This document shows positions 54,587 through 62,542 of a DNA stretch of 64,000 nt, one piece after another; position 1 is the stretch's first letter; each line of letters begins with the position of its first letter. A model generated the notes under the pieces. The model saw nothing but the letters and a program-made list of their open reading frames with translations, had not been told where the DNA came from and made no database searches. The DNA is from DATGMP01 sp035293565 (lineage in GTDB: Bacteria; Pseudomonadota; Alphaproteobacteria; BOG-932; Roseiterribacteraceae). Location of the stretch: positions 1 through 64,000 of the forward strand of contig DATGMP010000162.1 of assembly GCA_035293565.1 (NCBI GenBank). The letters are read 5' to 3'. The position numbers and the translations under genes were made by a program.

Positions 54587-54678
54587 CGCCATGTCGGCGC
54601 GCCACCGCCATGTTTCACGCCACGCGATGCGCGTGCCGCGCGAAGCCGGGCGGCGCGGGTGTACGTTCTACAAATCGC

Positions 54679-55851
54679 ATGACCACCCCGTCCCCAGCAT
54701 TGTTGCGCTTTCTCCTTCTCTACGGCGCGATCTACGCAGCGTTTGGCGTGCAATCACCCTTTCTGCCGCCGCTTCTCGCGCATCTGGGGCTGGGGCCTGA
54801 ACTCATCGGGTTGGCGCTGGGCGTCAGCACCGCCGCGCGGATCATTGCCGGGCAGGTGGCGGGGCGCATTGCCGATGCGCGGGGCAGACCGAAATCGGTG
54901 CTGGGCCTCTGTCTGGTTTTGTCGGCGCTCGCCAGCCTCGGCTATCTCTGGGCAGGCGGGATATGGGCCGTCATTCTGGTCTCGGTCCTGCAATCGACGG
55001 CGCTGGCGCCCATCGCGCCCATCGCGGACGCGCTGGCCCTGCCCAGCGCCGCAGCGGCGCGATCGGATGGGTCCGCGCCTGGCTTTCCCTATGGCTGGGT
55101 TCGTGGAGCGGGCTCGGCGGCCTTCATCATCGGCGCCATCGGCGGCGGTGCCGCCGTGTCGCGGCACGGCATTTCCGTCGTGGTCTGGCTCAATGCGGTT
55201 CTGCTGCTCGCCGCCACCGCCACGCTTGCGGGATTGCCGGTGTTGCGGCGTGTCCCGGTCGCGCAGGCCGCCCAACACGGTGCGGTCAGAACCTTGTTGC
55301 GCATGCCGCTGTTCCGCCGCGTCACCCTGGTGGCGGCGCTTGTCCTTGGCAGCCATGCGCTCCATGACAGCTTTGCGATGATCCGCTGGGCCCAGGCCGG
55401 CATCGGCGCCGAAGCCGCGGGGCTTCTATGGGCCGAATCGGTGGCGGCGGAAGTGGTGGTGTTTCTCGTCATCGGCCCGCCCTTGTTGAACGCGCTCGGA
55501 CCGCGCGGCACGGCCTTGCTCGCGGCTGCGGCGGGGGCCGTGCGGTGGGCGGTCTCGGCACAGACCGCCTGGCTCCCCGCGGTCGCGATGATACAGCCGC
55601 TCCACGGCATCACCTTCGCGCTCCTGCATCTCGCCTGCATGCGGCTCCTGGCCGAGATCGTGCCAAGCGGCATGGCGGCGACGGCATTGACCCTCTACGG
55701 CACCGTTGCCGTCGGCGCCACGGCGGCACTGCTCACGGTCGCGTCGGGCGCCATCTACGCGCATTTCGGCGCCCTCGGCTTCTGGTCCATGACGGCGCTT
55801 TGCCTCGCGGCGATGCCGGTCGCCTGGGGCTTGCGCGCGAGCAACCACTGA
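54679..55851 (+). CDS. MFS transporter
   Basis: 390 residues from the ATG at 54679, selected because it begins the first membrane segment (ALLRFLLLYGAIYAAFGVQS); the open frame upstream to 54319 is another gene's shadow. Eleven to twelve hydrophobic segments are visible, and the loop after helix 2 reads GRIADARGRPKSVLGLCLVL, the MFS motif A. The layout resembles the PPP family/nucleoside-type MFS (MFS_1-like). Substrate unknown. Confidence 0.88.
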   Translation: MTTPSPALLRFLLLYGAIYAAFGVQSPFLPPLLAHLGLGPELIGLALGVSTAARIIAGQVAGRIADARGRPKSVLGLCLVLSALASLGYLWAGGIWAVILVSVLQSTALAPIAPIADALALPSAAAARSDGSAPGFPYGWVRGAGSAAFIIGAIGGGAAVSRHGISVVVWLNAVLLLAATATLAGLPVLRRVPVAQAAQHGAVRTLLRMPLFRRVTLVAALVLGSHALHDSFAMIRWAQAGIGAEAAGLLWAESVAAEVVVFLVIGPPLLNALGPRGTALLAAAAGAVRWAVSAQTAWLPAVAMIQPLHGITFALLHLACMRLLAEIVPSGMAATALTLYGTVAVGATAALLTVASGAIYAHFGALGFWSMTALCLAAMPVAWGLRASNH

Positions 55852-55854
55852 GCG

Positions 55855-56136
55855 TTACTCGCTCCTCCGCGCCGTGCCGAACCCATGGCGCCACCGCTCC
55901 AGGCTCACGACCTTCTTCCGGCATTCGAGGTGCCTTGCGACGAGCAGGAGCTTCAACTCGGTATGCAACCGCTTCAGCACGATTAGGGTGCAGAGATCGG
56001 TGGGGTTCAATTGACGGGACCTCGCTTCCGCCAGATTGATGGTGCGGTCGAGGCGCCTGAGCGCGGCCTCGACGCGCGGCCTCGTCAAGGGCGGCGCATG
56101 GGTTTTCCCCTTCTTCACGGCGGCTGCTGCATCCAC
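55855..56136 (-). CDS. Small basic hypothetical protein
   Basis: 93 residues starting MDAAAAVKKGKTHAPPLTRP. The middle is helical (RVEAALRRLDRTINLAEARS, DLCTLIVLKRLHTELKLLLV), the end basic. It converges with the MFS gene, their stops 4 bases apart. No known family; the protein-like composition supports it. Confidence 0.55.
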   Translation of the reverse strand: MDAAAAVKKGKTHAPPLTRPRVEAALRRLDRTINLAEARSRQLNPTDLCTLIVLKRLHTELKLLLVARHLECRKKVVSLERWRHGFGTARRSE

Positions 56137-56380
56137 GGCGCGTCACCTCGATGCCCTCGAAGAAGTCAACGGTCTCTTCAGCAACAAGGTCCCAGGGTCG
56201 AAGGATCTAATCCTGGTGGCCGCCCGCGCCTTTTCTTGCGATTTACGACAATTCGGCGACTTCGTGATAAGATGCTTCGCTGTTGCGCGCGGATTGTCGG
56301 GTCATGGCAGGTCGAGGCCGGTATCTTGGATGGCGACGGTAAAATCGGGGCCGGCCATAGCACCTTCTTGAGTTGAGGCC

Positions 56381-58843
56381 GTGCGGGAGAAGGAGCTTCG
56401 CTTCGCGCTCGTGTGCTTCGGCGGCATATCGCTCGCCGTCTACATACACGGCGTCAGCAAGGAGATCCTGAAGCTGGTGCGCGCATCGAGCGCGCTCCAC
56501 GCCATGCGCGACCGGCCGGCGCGTCTCAAGGCAAGCTTCGCCGAGCGACCGGAGGCCGCCGGCCGTCCCTTCGACACCGAGGCGATCTATTTCGAGCTCT
56601 TGCGGGAGATCGGGCGCAAGGTCGATCTCCGCGTCATCGTCGATATCATCGCCGGCGCCTCGGCCGGCGGCATCAACGGCACCATGCTCGCCCGCGCGCT
56701 CGCGCACGACTTGCCGATGGATGCGCTGCGCGACCTTTGGCTCGAAGAGGCCGACGTCACCAACCTGCTGGCGTTGGAAGCGCGCGCCGGGCGGTGGAGC
56801 AAACCCTATATGCTGCCCCTCATCTGGGGCGCCCGCACCGCCTCCTGGCTCAGCGACATCCGCGATCCCGAAGTGCGGCGGAAACTCTCGCTCTTCGTAC
56901 GCTCGCGCTGGTTCAAGCCACCCTTCGACGGCGCCCGCATGGCCGAGCTCATGTATGATGCCGTCGCGGCCTTGGGCGAACCGCAGAGCCCGTCGAGCTC
57001 GCTTCTTCCCGCGGGCCAGCGGCTCGACCTCTTCGTCACCGTCACCGACCATTACGGCTATCGACAGCTTCTTGAGACGCATGATCCCCCGGCGATCGAG
57101 GAGCGCGAGCATCGGCACATCCTGCAATTCAGCTATCGCCGCTGGCCCAATGGCGAGATCGAGACGGATCTCGACGCGGCGAATGCGCCGGCCCTCGCCT
57201 TCGCCGCGCGCGCGACTTCGTCATTTCCAGGTGCTTTCCCGCCGACCCAGATCACCGAGATCGAAAGGCTGCTCGAGCGCCGCAGGGCCGCCTGGCCGGG
57301 CCAGCGCTTCTTTCTCGAGCGCAATTTCGCACCCTATCTGCGCGCCCAGATGGACCCGCGCGCGCAATTCTTCATCGACGGCAGCGTGCTCAACGACAAG
57401 CCGTTCCGCGAGGCCATTCAAGCGATCAAGGGCCGCCCCGCCTATCGCCAGGTCGACCGGCGCCTCGTCTATGTCGACCCCGATCCCGAGCGCCCGCAGC
57501 CGCCACTGGCGGGTTTGGTTCCGGGATTCTTCACCACGCTCAGAAGCGCGCTCTCCGACATCCCGCGAAACGAGCCCATCGCCGACGAGGTGAGCTATGT
57601 CAACGGCTTCAACGAGCGAGTCCGCCGGCTCAAAAACATCGTCGACGCCGCCCGCCCGCAAGTCACCGAGCTGGTCTCGCGCGTCGTCGATCTCTCCTCC
57701 CTTCCGCCGCTCAAGCCCGAGCAGGTCACGATCTGGCGCGAGCAGGTCAATGCCGAGGTCGCGCGCGATGCCGGCTTTGCTTATGAGGGCTATGTACGGC
57801 TGAAGCTGACATCGGTGCGCGCGCTCGTCGCGCAATCGATCGCCGCCATGCTCGAACTCCCCTCGCGGTCACCCATAGCCCGCGCCATCTCGGCGATCAT
57901 CGATCACTGGGCGCATGAGGCCGGCATCGTCTATCACGGGAACGGCGAAACGGGGCCGGTGCAGGACGGTGTCCTGCCGAGCTGGGTCCGATTTCTCCTT
58001 GCCTTCGATATCGATTTTCGCAAGCGCCGCCTCTATTTCCTCATTCAAGGACAGAACCGCCTCTATCAGACGCTGGGCGAAAGCGAAGAGCGCGCCGCGG
58101 CCGCAGTCGATCGTCTGAAGCGCGATCTCTACCACCGCCTCGATTCCCTCCGCCACTACGAAGCCAGCACATTCTTCAGCGATGGAACGCGTCAAGCGGC
58201 ACGACAGATCTTCGCGGCGCTGCCGCCGGCGGAGACTTGGCGCGATGGAGACAGTCCAGCGCGATTCGCGGCGGCCAACGCCCGGGCTCTCGGTGAACTG
58301 GTGAGCCGCATGGCGGCGGAAATCGATCTCGATGCCAGCACGCACGAGCTCGATGGCCTTCTTGCCCGAATGGACCCGGCGGAATGGGTGCCCGCGGCGC
58401 GACGCGAGGTGCTGGTGAATTATCTCGGCTTCCCCTTCTGGGACGTCCTGACGCTCTCGGTCACCAATTGGCGGGACATCGGCGAGTTCGACGAGATCCT
58501 GGTGGACCGCATCAGCCCGCGCGACGCGCGCATGTTCTCCTCCCTCTGCGGGACGCTTGTCCCCAAGGGAACCGGAATGGCGCATTTCGCCGCCTTCTTT
58601 TCTCGCGCCTATCGCGAGAACGACTACCTTCTCGGACGGTTGCATGCCATCGACCGGCTGATCGATATCGTCTGCAACGCCGCCGGTATCGCGAATGGCA
58701 GCGAGCCCATCGATATCGCGGATCTCAAGCGTCGCGCCTTCACCCTCATTCTCGACGCCGAGGAACGGCATCTTCCACAGAGCCGGGATCTCATCCGGCG
58801 CTTGCGCGCCGCCGTCGCAAGCAAGACGGTGGCGCAGCCTTGA
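56381..58843 (+). CDS. Large patatin-like protein (DUF3376 type)
   Basis: 820 residues from a GTG at 56381. The N-terminal patatin domain has the oxyanion-type VCFGGISLAVYIHGVSKEIL, the nucleophile motif IIAGASAGGINGTMLARALA (GxSxG, with Ser in GASAG) and the acidic partner of the dyad in FFIDGSVLNDKPF. About 500 further residues form the region typical of patatin-like DUF3376 proteins. It is predicted to hydrolyse lipid esters; no signal peptide is visible, so it is likely cytoplasmic or membrane-associated. Confidence 0.88.
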   Translation: MREKELRFALVCFGGISLAVYIHGVSKEILKLVRASSALHAMRDRPARLKASFAERPEAAGRPFDTEAIYFELLREIGRKVDLRVIVDIIAGASAGGINGTMLARALAHDLPMDALRDLWLEEADVTNLLALEARAGRWSKPYMLPLIWGARTASWLSDIRDPEVRRKLSLFVRSRWFKPPFDGARMAELMYDAVAALGEPQSPSSSLLPAGQRLDLFVTVTDHYGYRQLLETHDPPAIEEREHRHILQFSYRRWPNGEIETDLDAANAPALAFAARATSSFPGAFPPTQITEIERLLERRRAAWPGQRFFLERNFAPYLRAQMDPRAQFFIDGSVLNDKPFREAIQAIKGRPAYRQVDRRLVYVDPDPERPQPPLAGLVPGFFTTLRSALSDIPRNEPIADEVSYVNGFNERVRRLKNIVDAARPQVTELVSRVVDLSSLPPLKPEQVTIWREQVNAEVARDAGFAYEGYVRLKLTSVRALVAQSIAAMLELPSRSPIARAISAIIDHWAHEAGIVYHGNGETGPVQDGVLPSWVRFLLAFDIDFRKRRLYFLIQGQNRLYQTLGESEERAAAAVDRLKRDLYHRLDSLRHYEASTFFSDGTRQAARQIFAALPPAETWRDGDSPARFAAANARALGELVSRMAAEIDLDASTHELDGLLARMDPAEWVPAARREVLVNYLGFPFWDVLTLSVTNWRDIGEFDEILVDRISPRDARMFSSLCGTLVPKGTGMAHFAAFFSRAYRENDYLLGRLHAIDRLIDIVCNAAGIANGSEPIDIADLKRRAFTLILDAEERHLPQSRDLIRRLRAAVASKTVAQP

Positions 58844-59204
58844 ACGGCATGCATTGGAACGAGCCGACCATTTCTCTCGTCATTTCCGCGAAAGAGCGTG
58901 TGAAAGAATCGGCTGCGCCGTAGCAAAAGCGCTGCACAACCGCTCTGCGTGCTTCGAGACGCGCTGCTGCGCAGCGCTCCTCAGCATGAGGTAGATCCTT
59001 GATGGCATACTCGATGAATCCTCATCCTGAGGAGCGAGCGAAGCTCGCGTCTCGAAGGACGCACAACGCCGATCCAACGCCGCAACCGGTTCTTTCACAC
59101 GCTCGAAAGCGGGAATCCAGCTTCGTGGACCCCTGCTCCCCGCCTGCGGGGACAAGCTTCACGGGGGTGACGACCAATTTGACTCGGTCTGTGGCGATCA
59201 AGCT
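58844..59204. other. Intergenic region with two inverted palindromic repeats
   Basis: No gene. Two related palindromic units face each other: near 58951-58990 (CTTCGAGACGCG then GCTCCTCAGCATGAGG) and near 59019-59062 (CCTCATCCTGAGGAGC then CGCGTCTCGAAGGAC). Such units are widespread between genes in Hyphomicrobiales. A further repeat-like stretch with GGGAATCCAGCTTCG begins near 59,109. Confidence 0.7.
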
Positions 59205-61271
59205 CTAACCTTCGGACGACAATGCCTCGATCAGCGGGCCAAGATGTCGTTCGAAGTCTTTCCAGCGCCCGATGGCCGTCGTGAAGATCGGCTGGCGCAC
59301 CTGGTTCATGCTCGCCGTCCGCACGAGCCTTTTCGTCTCGTAGAACCGCAGACACGCCTCGTCCCACGCCAATCCGCAAAACGCGATCATGCGGCGAGCA
59401 ACGCCTTCGAGATCCCGAACAAGCTCTTCGTATTGCACCTCCAAGAAGAGATCGCTCGGCAGCACCCGGCGCCAATGAGCCATCACTTGTTGATAGCCCC
59501 GGTAATAGCGGCCGAGCTCGCCGAGATCGTAAGTGAATTCCTGACCCGTCGAGAAAAGCTTGGTGTAGCAGGAGAAGCACGTGTCCATGGGATCGCGCCG
59601 GCAATGAATCATGCGCGCCCGCGGCAAAGCGAGATGAATGAGCCCGGCATAGAGGAAATTCGAGGTGCGCTTGTTGACGATGCGCGCGGCATTGCCTGCG
59701 AGCCGGGCGACCTTCTCCAGATAGCCCCGCCCCCAGGTGGCAAGCCGTGCGGAATCGAGAGATGCGACAAAGGCGGGATAATGATCCTCCGGCTCCCCAT
59801 CTTCACCCGCGATCGTGAGCGGCTCGAAATAGGCGAGTTCTCCCACACCACGGATGAGCGGATGGGAAGAGAGGATCTGCTCCGCCAGCGTCGTGCCGGA
59901 ACGCGGCATTCCCAGCACGAAGACGGGCACCTCGGATGGATCGCCCAGCCGATGTGCGAAGGTCTCGCGGGAGAAAGCCTCGATGATCGACTGCACCCGC
60001 CGTGCATGGGCATCGGCATCGTAGCTGATAGAGGCGCGCTTCATGCGGCTGCCTTGCGCGAGATGGGCGGCGGCCCGGTCGGTCTCGCCGCAATCGAGAT
60101 ACGCCTTCGCCAGCGCGTAATGCAGGCTCACGCGATCGGCATAGGACGGTTTGCGCGCCCGCGCGAGCAGATCCTCCATCGCGGCGATATCCGGGTCGTC
60201 GCGCGCATATCGCTTGGCGTCGGCACGGTTGTAATGGGCAGGAACGAGATCGGGCTGCAGCGACAGGGCGCGATCGAAGGCCGCCAACGCTTCCGCGCGC
60301 CGGCCCAATTGCATGAGGAGCGCGCCCTTGTCCGAGATGGCAGCGGCCGGCGCGGCGAGCAGCGCCGCGGCACGGTCGAAGGCCGCGAGCGCTTCCTCCG
60401 CCTTGTCGGCCGCACCGAGCAGGGATGCGAGCAGCGCCTGCGCGTCGCCATCTTCGGGAGCCGCGGCCGTCACCCGATGGCAGACCGACAGCGCCTCCTC
60501 CACCCTATCCAGCGCGGCGAGGATGCGCGCTCGGATGAGAAGAAGGTCTTTGGCCTCGGGCTCGAGCCGGAGAGCCTGATCGATCCGCCGGAGCGCCGAG
60601 CCGAAGCGCCCGAGATGCAGATCGAGCAGCGCCGCATAGACGTGAGGGCTTACGAGATTGGGATCGAGCTCGCTCGATCGGCATGCATGGGCAAGCGCCT
60701 CCTCGTACCGACCGAGTTCGCCCAACGCCGCCGCCATATTGGCATGGATCGCCGCATTGTCAGGCGCGCCCGCGAGCGCCTTGGCGTATTCCGAGCAGGC
60801 GCGTTCCCAGTCGCCGAGTTGGTGCAGCACGATGGCGAGGCTGTTGCGATAGTTGATCGAGCCCGCATCGAGCGCGACGGCGCGCTCCAAACTGTGCAGG
60901 CTCTCATCGCGCCGGCCGGCCTCGCTCAAGGCGATACCGTGCCGGTGCCAGGCTTCGGCATCGGCGGCGTGGCATTGCACGGCACGCCAAGCCGCATCGA
61001 CGGCTTCCTTCCTCCGCCCCCGTCGACGATGGAAATCGACGAGGTCGTTGAAGATGAAGCTCGGCGCGTCATCGCCGGCGCAGGCCCGCTCCAGGCAATC
61101 AAGGGCGCGAGCGTGATCGCCGCCGGCTTCGGCCAGGAGGCCGAGCAAATGCAAGGCGCCGGGATGCTCCGCGTCACGGCGCAAAATCTCGCGGCATTTC
61201 TTCGCCACGTCGTCGTGATCGCCCGATGCCCAGGCACGATAGGCATCGGCGATCGCAAGATGCACGTCCAT
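59205..61271 (-). CDS. TPR-repeat sulfotransferase
   Basis: 688 residues. The first ~430 residues are tetratricopeptide repeats (AEHPGALHLLGLLAEAGGDH; PDNAAIHANMAAALGELGRY; and others). The C-terminal sulfotransferase domain has the PAPS 5'-phosphosulfate loop VLGMPRSGTTLAEQIL and the 3'-phosphate region MIHCRRDPMDTCFSCYTKLF. TPR-sulfotransferases of this form are common in Alphaproteobacteria and probably modify a sugar or protein with sulfate; the acceptor is unknown. Confidence 0.92.
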   Translation of the reverse strand: MDVHLAIADAYRAWASGDHDDVAKKCREILRRDAEHPGALHLLGLLAEAGGDHARALDCLERACAGDDAPSFIFNDLVDFHRRRGRRKEAVDAAWRAVQCHAADAEAWHRHGIALSEAGRRDESLHSLERAVALDAGSINYRNSLAIVLHQLGDWERACSEYAKALAGAPDNAAIHANMAAALGELGRYEEALAHACRSSELDPNLVSPHVYAALLDLHLGRFGSALRRIDQALRLEPEAKDLLLIRARILAALDRVEEALSVCHRVTAAAPEDGDAQALLASLLGAADKAEEALAAFDRAAALLAAPAAAISDKGALLMQLGRRAEALAAFDRALSLQPDLVPAHYNRADAKRYARDDPDIAAMEDLLARARKPSYADRVSLHYALAKAYLDCGETDRAAAHLAQGSRMKRASISYDADAHARRVQSIIEAFSRETFAHRLGDPSEVPVFVLGMPRSGTTLAEQILSSHPLIRGVGELAYFEPLTIAGEDGEPEDHYPAFVASLDSARLATWGRGYLEKVARLAGNAARIVNKRTSNFLYAGLIHLALPRARMIHCRRDPMDTCFSCYTKLFSTGQEFTYDLGELGRYYRGYQQVMAHWRRVLPSDLFLEVQYEELVRDLEGVARRMIAFCGLAWDEACLRFYETKRLVRTASMNQVRQPIFTTAIGRWKDFERHLGPLIEALSSEG

Positions 61272-61490
61272 CGATTGGATCTCGTCGAAATTTCCGACGC
61301 TCGCCCTGGCGCCATAGAACCGGCGCCGAAATTATATAGGCGCCAAGACGGCGGAATATCCCTCGCGGGGAGAAACGGAGAGCGGTCGGCGCGTCACCCC
61401 GCGTTGGCCGGGCCCGAGCGCTTCTCGCGGAACCGGCGCGTCCCCGGCGGTGTACGTCCTACGAAGCGATACTTCCAAGAGGAAAAGACC

Positions 61491-61724
61491 ATGACACGAA
61501 TCCTCGTCGGGCTCGCCGTGCTGTGCAGTCTCGCGGCTTGCAGCTCGGGGCCGCGAACCGTTGCCAAGTCGCCGCCCGGCATCTCCTATCGCGTGAGCGG
61601 CAATGACATGGCGAGCGCCAACTACAAGGCGGACCAGTATTGCTCGCAATATGGGACGCATGCCCGGTTGGATGCGGTCAACCCCGCCGGCACGGACAAC
61701 ATCGCGGTCTATAGCTGCCAATAA
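61491..61724 (+). CDS. Small lipoprotein
   Basis: 77 residues from the ATG at 61491 with AGAGGAAA upstream. A lipobox signal (ILVGLAVLCSLAAC) is followed by a mature domain with ISYRVSGNDMASANYKADQY and two cysteines (YCSQYGT, VYSCQ), which may pair. Similar short lipoproteins occur widely in Hyphomicrobiales. Divergent from the TPR-sulfotransferase gene. Confidence 0.82.
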   Translation: MTRILVGLAVLCSLAACSSGPRTVAKSPPGISYRVSGNDMASANYKADQYCSQYGTHARLDAVNPAGTDNIAVYSCQ

Positions 61725-61735
61725 AGCCGCGCTTC

Positions 61736-62257
61736 TCACACCTGCCGCCAAGGCGGCTTGCCCTCTTCGGTGGCGTGGAAGGTGATGGGGCCGATGCCGC
61801 AAATGGCGATCACCGCCGGTTCCTTCCCGTCCCGGACGACGCCGTCATAATGCGGCGTGCGCGCGACGCGCCGCACGAAGCTCCCGGCGGGCGCCGGAAC
61901 CGTGTCGGCGGGATTGAACTTGTCGCCGCTCGCCACCCACCACGTGCCGGAAACGACGACGCAGTACCGGTCGGTTTCGTACCAGTGCGGCGCGCTCATA
62001 TAGCCGGGATGCCATTTGACGAGCACATAGTAGAGGCCCGCCTCGGAGGTCTTGCTCCATAGCGACGCCTGCTCGACGCTGTTGGCGGGAAAGCCCGGCG
62101 GGGCATTCCAAATGATCTCGTCCGGCCGCTTGACGATCGTCATCGCGGGATCGGGACCGGCCGCCTCGGCCCGGGCGGCGGGCAGCGCCGTCGGCAGCGC
62201 CGCCAAGAGCGGCGCCAGCAACAGCTCGCGGCGATTCGTCACCAAGTCGCTCGCCAT
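61736..62257 (-). CDS. Secreted cupin-domain protein
   Basis: 173 residues from the ATG at 62257 (AGAGGAC upstream). An N-terminal signal (RRELLLAPLLAALPTALPAA) precedes a small cupin fold: YYVLVKWHPGYMSAPHWYET, DRYCVVVSGTWWVASG, with metal-type His residues in SAPHW and RTPHYDG. It resembles the DUF4437-type cupins. Enzymatic role unknown. Confidence 0.8.
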   Translation of the reverse strand: MASDLVTNRRELLLAPLLAALPTALPAARAEAAGPDPAMTIVKRPDEIIWNAPPGFPANSVEQASLWSKTSEAGLYYVLVKWHPGYMSAPHWYETDRYCVVVSGTWWVASGDKFNPADTVPAPAGSFVRRVARTPHYDGVVRDGKEPAVIAICGIGPITFHATEEGKPPWRQV

Positions 62258-62291
62258 CCCGTCCTCTCTCAGGCTCGGCGCGCTTCCCACC

Positions 62292-62447
62292 TCAAAAGCG
62301 CTTTGCGCGTGTGGCACTGGCGTCGATGCCGTAACCGGCAAGCCAGCGCCGCCGCCGCCGGTAGGACGCGAAGGAGCGCACCGCGTAGCCGGCGAGGAAG
62401 GCGGCGGCAAATGAAACCACAAGGGTGACCGTCGAGATCTCGATAAT
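62292..62447 (-). CDS. 51-residue membrane protein, possibly starting at ATT
   Basis: A strong AGGAGG lies 5 bases before an ATT at 62447, and no ATG, GTG or TTG lies near in frame at sensible spacing. The peptide is TVTLVVSFAAAFLAGYAVRS followed by FASYRRRRRWLAGYGIDASA and a basic end. The membrane segment plus a poly-Arg stretch looks protein-like. ATT starts are rare, so the start needs proof. Confidence 0.5.
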   Translation of the reverse strand: MIEISTVTLVVSFAAAFLAGYAVRSFASYRRRRRWLAGYGIDASATRAKRF

Positions 62448-62542
62448 GGCAACCTCCTGCGCATCTGGGCCCGCGCAGCAGCAATCTTCGTGCTTTTTCG
62501 GATAACGCCGTGAAACCTATTCCCGTTCCGCGTTGGGCTGCA

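Noticed and set aside
59244..61490. Long plus-strand open frame opposite the sulfotransferase
   Set aside because: Only the last 77 codons (from 61491) form a credible lipoprotein; the rest is antisense to TPR repeats.
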